DNA of 64,000 bases from an uncultured Prevotella sp. (GCA_938028745.1 CALIZL010000020.1:62001-126000), one strand, 5' to 3'; positions 37,661 to 46,347 are shown, counted from the first letter of the stretch. Made by a program: numbers and translations. Notes: generated by a model not told the origin, from the letters alone.

Positions 37661-38307
37661 AAGTTAAAACGTTTCTTTTAATTTACAAAATCAGTTTAAT
37701 ATTCACTCGGTTCTAGTGAAGATATTGGTTAAAAAGTTGGCGAACATCTACAATTTATAACCTTTCGTGCCTTGAAGTCTGTCCATTTTTAAGCCCAAAA
37801 CCTGCATTTTGCACCATATTGCCTTTCTAGATTGGTTGCCAACACGTATTTTTTCAACTCCAATTACCCACTTTTAACCCCCAAAAACCTACTTTTTAAT
37901 GGTTATTTTGCCCTTTTTAGCCATTCGTTTCATGGTCCTAAAAGGTTTTGTTTATACAATTGATGTGGATGTTTATGCTTTTTATCTCGCATTTTGCGGC
38001 AAATCGCACCACATTTAGCAGCATTTTACCTTGCATTTAGCACCAAAACGGACTGCATTTAGCGGCAAAACGCACTCCGTTTAGCACCAAAACGCACCGC
38101 ATTTAGCAGCAAATAGCCTCCGAAATGGTGCAAATGGCTGTCTTTCTAAATAAAAATACATTTTCCAGCTTGCACAGACTAGCCCCTTATTGCACCAAAA
38201 CAAACCTTCGCGAGAATCGATTTTTTGCGGCAAGGTGAGCGATTGGTGAACAGAAAGGGCAGTTATAATGTTAAATTTTTAACTAAAAACTGGACAAAAA
38301 CAATTAT

Positions 38308-38430
38308 GCCGCGTACATGGGCATGGGCAACAGCACAGAAAGTACGTACGCTTACTACCGCCAGCGCGAAGGATTGCAGGGCATGCAGCCAACAGCCAAC
38401 GGAAACAGCATCATGGAAGTGCAGAAGTAA
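38308..38430 (+). pseudogene. C-terminal coding remnant (AAYMGMGN...IMEVQK) of unknown protein
   Basis: An open frame of 40 residues (AAYMGMGNSTESTYAYYRQR, then EGLQGMQPTANGNSIMEVQK) with a TAA stop, followed 26 bp later by an intrinsic terminator. Antisense readings in copies A (about 11265-11395) and E (about 59600-59729) conserve the pattern AY..MGN....TYA......R..LQ.M......S.M. Conservation in one frame plus a terminator suggests the true end of a gene carried by the element. No family recognised and no start. Confidence 0.5.
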
Positions 38431-38455
38431 TCTGCCGTAGAGAAAGATAAAAAAG

Positions 38456-38486
38456 AGGGTGTGCCTAATATGACACACCCTTTTTA
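38456..38486 (+). terminator. Intrinsic terminator inside composite element C
   Basis: AGGGTGTG (38456-38463) pairs with CACACCCT (38474-38481), followed by TTTTAAC. It directly follows the coding remnant that ends at 38430. Confidence 0.78.
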
Positions 38487-38638
38487 ACAAGAGCTTTTCA
38501 GCTTGTGGGGACTGCATCGAATACCTTCCACCTGATCACTTTTTGAAACATAACCACGTTTTGACATGGACTAATAGAGCTGAACTTCGGTGTAATGAAC
38601 ATTTGGTAGGCTGAAACCTCTGGTATGTCTTTTTTATA

Positions 38639-38731
38639 TTACCTTTGCAGCATTTGAAAACTTATGAATAAATAATGTCCATAACGCCAGCATTTCAGAT
38701 ATTTCGTATCTTTGTCCAGCACTTCGCACAT
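38639..38731 (-). pseudogene. Transposase start fragment at the right end of copy C
   Basis: On the minus strand, ATG TGC GAA GTG CTG GAC AAA GAT ACG gives MCEVLDKDT, matching MHEVLDKDT at 59459 and MYDVQEK at 37267. After about nine residues it diverges and stops at 38639. The upstream sequence on this strand is the shared TTGACTTTT end with a promoter-like region. Confidence 0.5.
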
Positions 38732-38791
38732 GAGAGGAAGTTGTTTATCTTGGTTTTACATCGCAAAGAAAAAACAATAAACTCCGCTTAA

Positions 38792-39001
38792 TTTATAGAA
38801 AGATTAAAAGTCAAGACGACTCTTGAATTTAGTTCCCTGTATATAAAAGACGATTGCAAAAACATCTTGTACGTTACATGGGAAGAATTGGTTGCAAAAG
38901 CAGAGGAGCTGTCCATCAACGCAAAAGACTTCAAAGAGCGGATACCGCGAAATATAAAAACTAGGGCTATTTCCCAACTCATTAGTTTGATAACCGGTTA
39001 A
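38792..39001 (+). pseudogene. Orphan open frame without start next to copy C
   Basis: A 69-residue frame with protein-like composition (TLEFSSLYIKDDCKNILYVT, then WEELVAKAEELSINAKDF, ending ISQLISLITG) that enters directly from the right inverted end of copy C. No start codon fits. It looks like the 3' part of a gene cut by the element, but no N-terminal half is visible on the other side (36994-37183). Family not recognised. The stretch 39002-39258 after it holds no gene. Confidence 0.4.
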
Positions 39002-39258
39002 CTTCCTACCTCGTCAAAACTCAATAACTTTATGGTTGAATGAAAGTCAACTTGCCTAAATCACCCCGAATCGTGCGCGAACCTGTTGACGTTAAGAACC
39101 AATCACAATGTGATGCGATAGACAGATAAAGGCATAATGAACCGAACATAAAGCACGAAAAACATTATTTCGTGCTAAATTCATGCTAAAATCGTTTGTA
39201 GGTGCAATGCGTTCACACAGTTTTTATTAAATTTGTATCTGCAAAAGACGAAAAAGAC

Positions 39259-40662
39259 ATGGTCCTACCACAAGAATTTACCGCTTATACAAGGGCACTC
39301 ATGGGCAACGAGCTGTACGAGAAGTTGCTTGTCGCACTAGAACAAGAGCCTCCCGTGAGCCTCAGACTGAACCCGTTTAAGACGAAAAGCGGCGATGTGG
39401 AGGTGTGTAACGCGGACGAAAGTGTGGCATGGACAGACTATGGTTATTACCTTTCGGAACGTCCAAACTTTACGTTCGACCCGCTTTTTCACGCTGGCGC
39501 ATATTATGTACAAGAGGCATCGTCGATGTTTGTGGCATGGATTGTAAAGCAATTGGTGCATTCGCCCATCACGATGCTCGACCTTTGTGCGGCTCCCGGC
39601 GGCAAGTCTACGGCATTAAGGAGTGTTCTTCCACAAGAAAGTCTGCTGTTTTGCAATGAACCCATAACGCAAAGGGCGAGCATCTTGGCAGAAAACGTGC
39701 AGAAGTTTGGCCATCCCGACATGGTGGTGAGCAGCAATTTCGCCGCCGACTACCGCAAAAGCGGCTTGCAATTTGATGCCATCCTAGCCGACGTGCCTTG
39801 CTCTGGCGAGGGTATGTTCAGAAAAGATGCAGGGGCAATTGCCGAGTGGAGCGAAACAAACGTGGAACACTGTTGGCGATTACAGCGCGAGATAATTGCC
39901 GACATTTGGCCTTGCCTAAAACCTGGCGGACTGCTCATATACTCTACCTGCACCTTCAACGACAAGGAAAACGAACGCAATGTGGAGTGGATTGCACAAG
40001 AATTTGATGCCGACTTCGACCTGCCGCCCATCCCAGCTACATGGAACATCACGGGGAGCATTGGTTCGGACATCCCTGCATGCAGGTTTATTCCAGGCAT
40101 ATCTAAGGGCGAAGGTCTTTTCTTATGCGTGCTAAGGAAGAGGTGGGCGCATGATACAGTACACGAAGAGCGCAAAAAACGTTCCTCAAAAAGCAGGACA
40201 ACAAAGGTAAGCTTGCCCGAAATGCCACAGTGGCTAAACGCGGATTTGGCGTTCGACACACGCCAAATAAACGGCAACATCCATGCTATACCCAGTCAAT
40301 GGACAAGCCTGTTCGACAAGGCTAGCACGGCATTGCGCATTGTTCATGCAGGAGTTGCGCTGGCTACACCAAAAGGAAAAGACCTCGTTCCACACGCAGC
40401 ACTCGCCCACTCCATTGCACTCAACAGCGACGCATTTTGCAAATGCGAGTTAGATTACGCCTCGGCCATCGCCTTCTTGCGCCGCGAAGCCATCACCTTA
40501 CATGCAGATACACCCCGTGGATACGTGTTAGTTACCCATCAAGGCATGCCGCTGGGCTTTGTAAAAAACATCGGCAATCGCGCCAATAACCTCTACCCGC
40601 AAGAGTGGCGCATAAAAAGCACGCACATTCCACAACCACAACAGATTATAAAGTTAAAATGA
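39259..40662 (+). CDS. RsmB/RsmF-type rRNA cytosine-C5 methyltransferase
   Basis: A 467-residue SAM-dependent methyltransferase of the NOP2/RsmB/RsmF group. It has DLCAAPGGKSTALRSVLPQ (SAM motif I, about residues 111-129), ADVPCSGEGMFRKD with the resolving Cys, and IYSTCTFNDKENERNVEWI with the catalytic Cys. The C-terminal part (about 330-467) resembles the RsmF C-terminal RNA-binding domain. E. coli RsmF makes m5C1407 in 16S rRNA, and the target here is inferred. I chose the ATG at 39259 (MVLPQEFTAYTRALMGNELY) over an upstream in-frame ATG at 39202 that adds non-conserved residues. Its stop overlaps the thyA start (ATGA). Confidence 0.88.
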   Translation: MVLPQEFTAYTRALMGNELYEKLLVALEQEPPVSLRLNPFKTKSGDVEVCNADESVAWTDYGYYLSERPNFTFDPLFHAGAYYVQEASSMFVAWIVKQLVHSPITMLDLCAAPGGKSTALRSVLPQESLLFCNEPITQRASILAENVQKFGHPDMVVSSNFAADYRKSGLQFDAILADVPCSGEGMFRKDAGAIAEWSETNVEHCWRLQREIIADIWPCLKPGGLLIYSTCTFNDKENERNVEWIAQEFDADFDLPPIPATWNITGSIGSDIPACRFIPGISKGEGLFLCVLRKRWAHDTVHEERKKRSSKSRTTKVSLPEMPQWLNADLAFDTRQINGNIHAIPSQWTSLFDKASTALRIVHAGVALATPKGKDLVPHAALAHSIALNSDAFCKCELDYASAIAFLRREAITLHADTPRGYVLVTHQGMPLGFVKNIGNRANNLYPQEWRIKSTHIPQPQQIIKLK

Positions 40663-41453
40663 AACAATATCTAGACTTGCTACAACGCATCGTGAACGAA
40701 GGTACACGCAAGGAAGACCGCACAGGAACAGGAACGCTAAGCGTTTTTGGACACCAGATGCGCTTTAACCTCGAAGAGGGTTTTCCGTTGCTAACCACGA
40801 AGAAACTACACCTCAAATCCATCATTCACGAGTTGTTGTGGTTTCTTAAAGGAGACACTAACGTAAAGTATCTGCAAGAGAATGGCGTGAGGATTTGGAA
40901 CGAATGGGCCGACGAGAACGGCGAACTGGGGCCTGTTTATGGGCATCAGTGGCGTTCGTGGCCCAACTATAACGGCGGACATGTCGACCAAATACAAGAC
41001 ATTGTGAATGCCTTGAAGAACAATCCAGACTCTCGGCGAATGATTGTCAGTGCGTGGAATGTGGCCGAAGTAGACCAAATGGCACTCCCACCCTGCCATT
41101 GTCTGTTCCAATTTTATGTGGCCAATAGCAAGCTTAGCCTGCAATTGTACCAACGTTCGGCCGACACTTTCCTCGGCGTACCCTTTAATATTGCCTCGTA
41201 TGCCCTGCTAACGATGATGATGGCACAGGTTAGCGGACTGAAACCAGGCGACTTTATCCACACCACAGGCGACACCCATCTTTACCTAAACCACTTGGAA
41301 CAGGCCAAAGAGCAGCTGAAACGCACTCCGCGTACATTGCCTAGGATGGTGATTAACCCCAACGTAACGAGCATTTTCGACTTTAAATACGACGACTTTA
41401 CCCTCGAAGGCTACAACCCCTTGCCACACATCAAGGCCGAAGTGTCGGTATAG
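40659..41453 (+). CDS. thyA: Thymidylate synthase
   Basis: A 264-residue enzyme, exactly the length of E. coli ThyA. It makes dTMP from dUMP using methylene-tetrahydrofolate and leaves dihydrofolate. It shows RTGTGTLSVFGHQMRFNLEE, the catalytic Cys in ALPPCHCLFQFYV, then QRSADTFLGVPFNIASYALL and GDTHLYLNHLEQ. The ATG at 40659 overlaps the preceding methyltransferase gene's stop, and the longer open frame starting at 40605 lies within that gene. DHFR follows after 21 bp, recycling the dihydrofolate. Confidence 0.96.
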   Translation: MKQYLDLLQRIVNEGTRKEDRTGTGTLSVFGHQMRFNLEEGFPLLTTKKLHLKSIIHELLWFLKGDTNVKYLQENGVRIWNEWADENGELGPVYGHQWRSWPNYNGGHVDQIQDIVNALKNNPDSRRMIVSAWNVAEVDQMALPPCHCLFQFYVANSKLSLQLYQRSADTFLGVPFNIASYALLTMMMAQVSGLKPGDFIHTTGDTHLYLNHLEQAKEQLKRTPRTLPRMVINPNVTSIFDFKYDDFTLEGYNPLPHIKAEVSV

Positions 41454-41474
41454 CCCTCTCTAACATATAAGGAT

Positions 41475-41975
41475 ATGCAGATAAATATCATCGCTGCCGT
41501 GGCCCGAAATAGAGCCATAGGCCATCAAAACAAACTTATATATTGGTTGCCCAACGACCTAAAACGCTTTAAGGCACTTACCACTGGCCACACCATCATC
41601 ATGGGGCGAAACACCTTTCTGTCGCTTCCCAAGGGCGCATTGCCCAATAGGCGCAATGTGGTGTTGAGTAGCACCCAGTCTGTTTTTGCGGGTTGCGAGC
41701 ACTTCTCTTCGCTATCCGATGCGTTACAAAGTTGTGCACCCGACGAAGACGTATATATAATAGGTGGCGCAATGCTTTACAACGAGGCCATTGCCTTTGC
41801 CGATAAGCTGCTTTTAACTGAGATAGACGACACACCCGACGTGGCAGACGCCTTTTTTCCCAACTATGACGGATGGAAAGAAACGGCACGCGAATGCCAC
41901 GAAAAGGACGAAAAGCATGCCTTTAACTATTGTTTCGCCGACTACGAACGCCCAACTGCGCCCTCTCGCGGTTAA
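41475..41975 (+). CDS. folA: Dihydrofolate reductase
   Basis: A 166-residue enzyme that reduces dihydrofolate with NADPH. It shows INIIAAVARNRAIGHQNKLI, the helix LPNDLKRFKALT with the catalytic acid (D), and the cofactor segment IIMGRNTFLSLP. VYIIGGAMLYNEAI and the terminal YCFADYERP are also present. The residue after KLIY is W where many family members have WH, a normal variation. It follows thyA closely and forms the standard thyA-folA pair. Confidence 0.94.
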   Translation: MQINIIAAVARNRAIGHQNKLIYWLPNDLKRFKALTTGHTIIMGRNTFLSLPKGALPNRRNVVLSSTQSVFAGCEHFSSLSDALQSCAPDEDVYIIGGAMLYNEAIAFADKLLLTEIDDTPDVADAFFPNYDGWKETARECHEKDEKHAFNYCFADYERPTAPSRG

Positions 41976-42011
41976 TTCCAAACACCTAAAATTACACTTA
42001 TACACAAACGT

Positions 42012-42728
42012 ATGATTATAAAGTTATGTGGCATGCAACATGCCGACGACATCAGAGCTGCCGAGCAATTGGGCGTTGACCTTCTTGGTTTCGACTTCAT
42101 TCCCAAAAGTCCGCGATATGTAAGGATGATTTCATCGCGGGCTGGCATTATTCCTGATTTCAGCGAAGAGCGACTTCGCGCCCTGAAACAGCCCAATTCG
42201 CCTCAACAACAGCCCGTAAAAGTCGGCCGTGTGGGCGTTTTTGCCGACGATATGCCGCAAAACATCGTTACGCGCGTTTATAACTACGAACTCGATTATG
42301 TGCAACTTAACGGCGAAGAGCCTGCCGTTACACTCGAAAACCTGCGTCGTAGCATCGACCCAGACATTCGAAAAGGTATTAAAATCATCAAAAGGATTGT
42401 CGTAGACACACAAGCCGACCTTGCCAAGGCCACGGAATACGAGGGAAAAGCCGACTTGTTGCTGTTTCATATCACAGCAAAAGAAGCCGAATTGCAGGCC
42501 ACTGGCGACGACAATTCGCCACTAAACCAGCTGCTTTCGGTCTACCACGGCTCTACATCTTTCTTAATAAGCAAGCCCAACGCCCCTTTCGACACCTTAT
42601 CAATAAAGAGTATTGCTCACCCTCTGTTCGCAGGGATAAACCTTGATACGCAATTCGAATTGGAACCAGGCAAGAAAGACATGGAACAATTGCAGAAGTA
42701 TGTTGAAGCGGTTAAAGCCATTAAGTAA
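42012..42728 (+). CDS. TrpF-like (phosphoribosylanthranilate isomerase family) protein with lost active-site residues
   Basis: A 238-residue TIM-barrel protein related to TrpF. It keeps the N-terminal KLCG with Cys6 (the catalytic base position), GVDLLGFDFIPKSPRY, VGVFADD, YVQLNGEE and the C-terminal QFELEPGKKD. The strand that normally ends in the catalytic Asp (LLFD) reads LLLFHI with His153. The phosphate-binding GGTG after it is absent, and the usual SGG loop reads ISKPN. A length above 200 residues is also slightly long. Canonical isomerase activity is therefore doubtful. It lies 36 bp after folA and before a PabA/TrpG gene, away from other trp genes. Confidence 0.75.
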   Translation: MIIKLCGMQHADDIRAAEQLGVDLLGFDFIPKSPRYVRMISSRAGIIPDFSEERLRALKQPNSPQQQPVKVGRVGVFADDMPQNIVTRVYNYELDYVQLNGEEPAVTLENLRRSIDPDIRKGIKIIKRIVVDTQADLAKATEYEGKADLLLFHITAKEAELQATGDDNSPLNQLLSVYHGSTSFLISKPNAPFDTLSIKSIAHPLFAGINLDTQFELEPGKKDMEQLQKYVEAVKAIK

Positions 42729-42767
42729 ATGTGCGCACAACAAACGCCGCACCCCATCAGTACAACC

Positions 42768-43334
42768 ATGAATGTTGCAATTATCGACAACTACGACTCG
42801 TTCACGTTTAATCTAGTGCACCTCATTGCAAGCCTAGGAGCAAACGTAACGGTGTTGAAGAACGACGATTTTGATCTTGCCGACCTCGAACACTACGATA
42901 AGATTGTGCTTAGCCCTGGGCCAGGACTTCCTTCGGAGGCAGGAAAAACGATGGATGTAATAAGAACTTATGCCGAAACCAAGCCGATTTTGGGCGTATG
43001 TCTAGGCCATCAGGCCATAGCGCAAGCCTATGGATGCAAGTTAACCAACCTTTCGGAGGTTTGCCACGGACAATCAACCCAAGGTTTAAACCTTGGTAAC
43101 GACCCAATCTTTGAGGGATTACCCGCAGAAGTGCCGATGGGCAGATACCATAGCTGGGTGGTAGAGCGCGAAAGCGTGAGCAGTCCGCTGGAGATAACCG
43201 CCATAAGTACCACAGGAGAGGTGATGGGCATCCGCCATAAGCAACTTAGACTGCATGGCATACAATTTCATCCTGAGAGCATTTTAACGCCTAATGGCAA
43301 AACAATAGTGAATAATTGGTTGCATAAAGGTTAG
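42768..43334 (+). CDS. Glutamine amidotransferase subunit of aminodeoxychorismate or anthranilate synthase (PabA/TrpG)
   Basis: A 188-residue class I glutamine amidotransferase: NVAIIDNYDSFTFNLVHLIA start, VLSPGPGLPSEAG (oxyanion region), nucleophile in LGVCLGHQAIAQAYG, and the HPES catalytic His-Glu near the end. It releases ammonia from glutamine for a chorismate-using partner. Position after thyA, folA and the TrpF-like gene fits folate (p-aminobenzoate) or tryptophan supply. Both uses are possible and one protein may serve both. I chose the ATG at 42768, since the in-frame ATG at 42729 adds a non-conserved extension. Confidence 0.86.
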   Translation: MNVAIIDNYDSFTFNLVHLIASLGANVTVLKNDDFDLADLEHYDKIVLSPGPGLPSEAGKTMDVIRTYAETKPILGVCLGHQAIAQAYGCKLTNLSEVCHGQSTQGLNLGNDPIFEGLPAEVPMGRYHSWVVERESVSSPLEITAISTTGEVMGIRHKQLRLHGIQFHPESILTPNGKTIVNNWLHKG

Positions 43335-43508
43335 AGGATAAAAGTTGAATAAGCGGTTTTCTATAAATAATAACGTGTTGTTGAACAACGTATTACGCAA
43401 ATAAGGTAAAGTTATCGTTCGCCAAACAGCAATGCAAGTACAACCATTATTTTATAAGAAAATGCATATTTAGTACTTAAAATGTATGTGTTTTATAAAA
43501 TAAAATCA

Positions 43509-43516
43509 TACCTTTG
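43509..43516 (+). promoter_or_regulatory. -7 element (TACCTTTG) upstream of the LTA-synthase-like gene
   Basis: TACCTTTG about 115 bp before the chosen ATG, in a stretch rich in A and T (43440-43520) after the PabA/TrpG gene. No clear TTTG at -33. Confidence 0.5.
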
Positions 43517-43631
43517 TATGAGAAAAAAGGACATTACGAATACCACGAGCCCCATTATCATGACAACCAAACACTAAAACAGCCTTTAAAAATGGAGCAA
43601 ATGGTATTGAACCTTAAGCTTGCCTGAACTT

Positions 43632-45497
43632 ATGACGAGAAAACAACGACACTACAAATGGCACCTTGTTGGAAATGTAATTCTAACCTTGGTAATGTTT
43701 ACCGCCATCTCGGTAATCCTTAAACCTGCATTCATGTTTTACAACCACAATGCTTTTAAGGACTGTGCCTTTACCGACTACCTTGCTGTTATTTGGCATG
43801 GTTTGCCAATGGATATATCCGTGGCAGGCTACCTAACCATCGTTCCTGCCCTGCTTGCACTTATCTCCATTTGGCTGCACCCAGCACTTATCCGCATTCT
43901 GCACAGAATATATCTGGCCTTAGCATCGCTTTTGCTCAGTATCGTCTATTGCACGGATGCCGTTCTTTACAGCTTTTGGCAGTTCAGAATAGACTCTACA
44001 CCGTTTTTCTACTTTCTCAGTTCGCCCAAAGATGCACTCGCATCGGTGTCCGTTTGGTGGGTATTGTTGGGCGTTGTGGTAATGTTGCTGCTCACGGCAG
44101 TATTGTTTATCGTTCTATGTAAGACGATAGGCACATTCCCAGAGAGCAAGGGCATTGCCAAAGATAGGCTTATCGCCTCGGCTGTAATGGTTGTTGTGCT
44201 TGCTCTGCTGTTCGTTCCCATACGCGGAAGTCTAGGTACATCCACAATGAACCTTGGGCGCGTGTATTACAGCGAGAACCAAAAGCTAAATCACGCCGCC
44301 ATCAATCCCTGTTTCAGCTTACTCAGTTCATTGATGAACGACGAAAACACCACAGACCAATACCGCTTTATGGCGGCAGACGAAGCCAACAAACTGTTTT
44401 CGCAAATCACTGACAAGACAAAGCAAGGGGGAACGGATGCCGTTTTTAAGTTACTCAACACCAACAGGCCCAATATAGTGATGGTGGTGTTAGAAAGCTT
44501 TTCGGCACACATCATGAAAAGCATGGGAGGTACGGCTAACGTGGCCGTGAACATGGACAAATGGGCTAACGAAGGCGTGCTGTTCACCAACTTCTACGCC
44601 AATAGTTTCAGAACCGACCGCGGATTGGCAGCCATCTTAGCAGGTTATCCTGCCCAACCCACCATGAGCATTATGAAGTATCCCAACAAAACGGGCAACA
44701 TGCCCATGTTTCCACAAAAGTTAAAGAAGGCGGGATACCAGCTGAAATACTATTATGGCGGCGATGCCGACTTCACCAACATGCGTTCGTTTGTAACAAC
44801 AGCGGGCTTTGAAGACCTCGTTTCGGACGCAGACTTTCCCATTAAGTTGCGGCTAAGCAAATGGGGAGTGCCCGACCAATACGTATTCGACCGCGCATTG
44901 GCCGACATCAAGAGCCAAGCACCCAACACAACACATCTCAGTGTGATACAAACAAGCAGCAGCCACGAACCGTATGACGTGCCCTTTAAGAAACTGAACA
45001 ACAAGAAACTGAACGCATTTGCCTATACAGACAACTGCCTAGGCAAGTTCGTAGCCGCCTTAAAGAAGTTGCCGTCGTGGAAAAACACACTCGTTGTGCT
45101 TGTTCCCGACCATCAAGGGTGCTACCCCGAAGACCTGGACAACTATTCGCCACAACGTTATCACATCCCATTGCTTTTGCTTGGTGGCGCACTTAAAGCC
45201 AAAGGCCCCATCGCCACGCTAGGCTCGCAAGCCGACATTGCAGCAACCTTGCTGTCGCAACTGGGCTTTTCGTACAGCGAATTTACGTTCAGCAAAGACA
45301 TGCTCAACCCCAACGTACCCCATTTTGCCTTCGCAACCGTACCCAACGCGTTCATGATGAAGACAACGGACAACACCGTGTTCTACAATTGCGAAACAAA
45401 TAAAACCATTTTGGACAACGGAAAGACGCCAGGAAAGAACCTGCCCTACGGCAAAGCCTACTTGCAGAAACTTTACGACGACATTTCCAACCGCTAA
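43632..45497 (+). CDS. LTA-synthase-like membrane sulfatase-fold protein
   Basis: A 621-residue protein with about five N-terminal membrane helices (residues 12-200) and a large extracytoplasmic alkaline-phosphatase/sulfatase-fold domain. Visible active-site pieces are Glu288 in VMVVLESFSAH, the nucleophile Thr328 in NSFRTDRGLAA, and the late metal-binding VPDHQG. In Gram-positive bacteria this fold polymerises glycerol phosphate, and in Gram-negative ones related enzymes add phosphoethanolamine or phosphoglycerol to lipids or glycans. The donor and acceptor here are unknown. I chose the ATG at 43632 over a TTG at 43620. A PAP2 phosphatase gene follows after 8 bp. Confidence 0.85.
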   Translation: MTRKQRHYKWHLVGNVILTLVMFTAISVILKPAFMFYNHNAFKDCAFTDYLAVIWHGLPMDISVAGYLTIVPALLALISIWLHPALIRILHRIYLALASLLLSIVYCTDAVLYSFWQFRIDSTPFFYFLSSPKDALASVSVWWVLLGVVVMLLLTAVLFIVLCKTIGTFPESKGIAKDRLIASAVMVVVLALLFVPIRGSLGTSTMNLGRVYYSENQKLNHAAINPCFSLLSSLMNDENTTDQYRFMAADEANKLFSQITDKTKQGGTDAVFKLLNTNRPNIVMVVLESFSAHIMKSMGGTANVAVNMDKWANEGVLFTNFYANSFRTDRGLAAILAGYPAQPTMSIMKYPNKTGNMPMFPQKLKKAGYQLKYYYGGDADFTNMRSFVTTAGFEDLVSDADFPIKLRLSKWGVPDQYVFDRALADIKSQAPNTTHLSVIQTSSSHEPYDVPFKKLNNKKLNAFAYTDNCLGKFVAALKKLPSWKNTLVVLVPDHQGCYPEDLDNYSPQRYHIPLLLLGGALKAKGPIATLGSQADIAATLLSQLGFSYSEFTFSKDMLNPNVPHFAFATVPNAFMMKTTDNTVFYNCETNKTILDNGKTPGKNLPYGKAYLQKLYDDISNR

Positions 45498-45505
45498 CAA
45501 CATAG

Positions 45506-46171
45506 ATGATAAAGACGCTCAACGACTTAGATGCAGCCTTGCTGCTATGGATTAACAGTTTCCACTCGCCTTTCTTCGACCAGTTTATGAACCTCGTCTC
45601 AGGAAAATGGGTGTGGGTTCCCATGTACGTGGGCATCTTTATTGTGCTAGCCATGCGCCTTGGCTTTAAGCCCAAGCTTGTTGCAATACTGGCAACCATC
45701 GGTATTGCGCTTTTCTTTTCCGACTTTGTTTGCTCCGAAGTCATCCGCCCAATCTTTAATCGCCCCCGCCCAACCCAATTGGGAAGTGGCATTAGTCACC
45801 TCGTTCACATTGTAGACAACTATCGTGGTGGCGATTATGGATTTCCCTCTTGCCACGCATCCAACTCGTTTATGCTCGCCACTACGGCCACCCTACTCTT
45901 CCGCAACAAGATTTTATCTGCGTTCTTCTTCCTTTGGGCGCTTGCCATGTGTTATAGCAGAGCCTACTTAGGCGTTCATTATCCTGGCGACCTACTTGCA
46001 GGAGCCGTATGGGGCACCATCGTTGCCTTTGCGCTTTATGCCCTTGTAAACCGCTACTACACGCTTACCGAGGTTAAAACGGCCAAACACACCCAGCTTA
46101 TCTCCATCGTGGGGGCATTAACCTTCGTGCTTTTAGCCATCGTTTCGGCCGTACAAATCTGTGTGGCATAA
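45506..46171 (+). CDS. PAP2-family membrane phosphatase
   Basis: A 221-residue integral membrane phosphatase with about six helices. The PAP2 motifs are present with variants: motif 1 Arg81-x6-RP (RPIFNRPRP) where Lys is usual, motif 2 PSCH with His117 (PSGH in most), and motif 3 SR-x5-H-x3-D with Arg152, His158 and Asp162 in SRAYLGVHYPGD. Such enzymes dephosphorylate undecaprenyl pyrophosphate, phosphatidate or lipid A. Undecaprenyl recycling or lipid A work are equal options. It lies 8 bp after the LTA-synthase-like gene, suggesting a shared envelope pathway. Confidence 0.84.
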   Translation: MIKTLNDLDAALLLWINSFHSPFFDQFMNLVSGKWVWVPMYVGIFIVLAMRLGFKPKLVAILATIGIALFFSDFVCSEVIRPIFNRPRPTQLGSGISHLVHIVDNYRGGDYGFPSCHASNSFMLATTATLLFRNKILSAFFFLWALAMCYSRAYLGVHYPGDLLAGAVWGTIVAFALYALVNRYYTLTEVKTAKHTQLISIVGALTFVLLAIVSAVQICVA

Positions 46172-46289
46172 CACGCAGACAACCGTCAACGACCGCATAT
46201 TAGCCCCTTATCACATGGGCAAAACAACCAATAACGCATGCTTTCCCCCACAAAGCTCAACCAATAAAGGCAAAACAAGTGAGCCTTTG

Positions 46290-46320
46290 TTTGTGTTATC
46301 AATCTTTTTAAGTACATTTG
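46290..46320 (+). promoter_or_regulatory. Bacteroidetes consensus promoter of nucleotidyltransferase gene
   Basis: TTTG (46290-46293), a 19-base spacer, then TACATTTG (46313-46320), 27 bp before the ATG. The cleanest match to the Bacteroidetes primary promoter in the window. Confidence 0.8.
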
Positions 46321-46347
46321 CAGATACAATAACATAACAGGTAAACA

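Larger units (their letters stand above)
37184..38820 (-). repeat. Composite intergenic element, copy C, with inverted ends
   Basis: The most complete copy. The left end (37184-37285, GCCGTCTTGACTTTTAAT...) and the right end (about 38715-38820, the reverse complement beginning GTCGTCTTGACTTTTAAT) are imperfect inverted repeats of about 100 bp, each ending in a transposase start codon region. Between them: a 16-bp-type array (37290-37660), the GGTTCTAGTGAAGA block (37690-37740), a conserved block (37795-37980), a 22-bp array (37989-38120), a TCGCGAGAATCG block (38200-38285), a coding remnant (38308-38430) and a terminator (38456-38486). It lies between rpiB and the RsmF-like gene. Confidence 0.82.

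Noticed and set aside
38225..38440. Plus-strand frame of 71 codons overlapping the coding remnant
   Set aside because: It uses a different frame from the one conserved between copies A, C and E.
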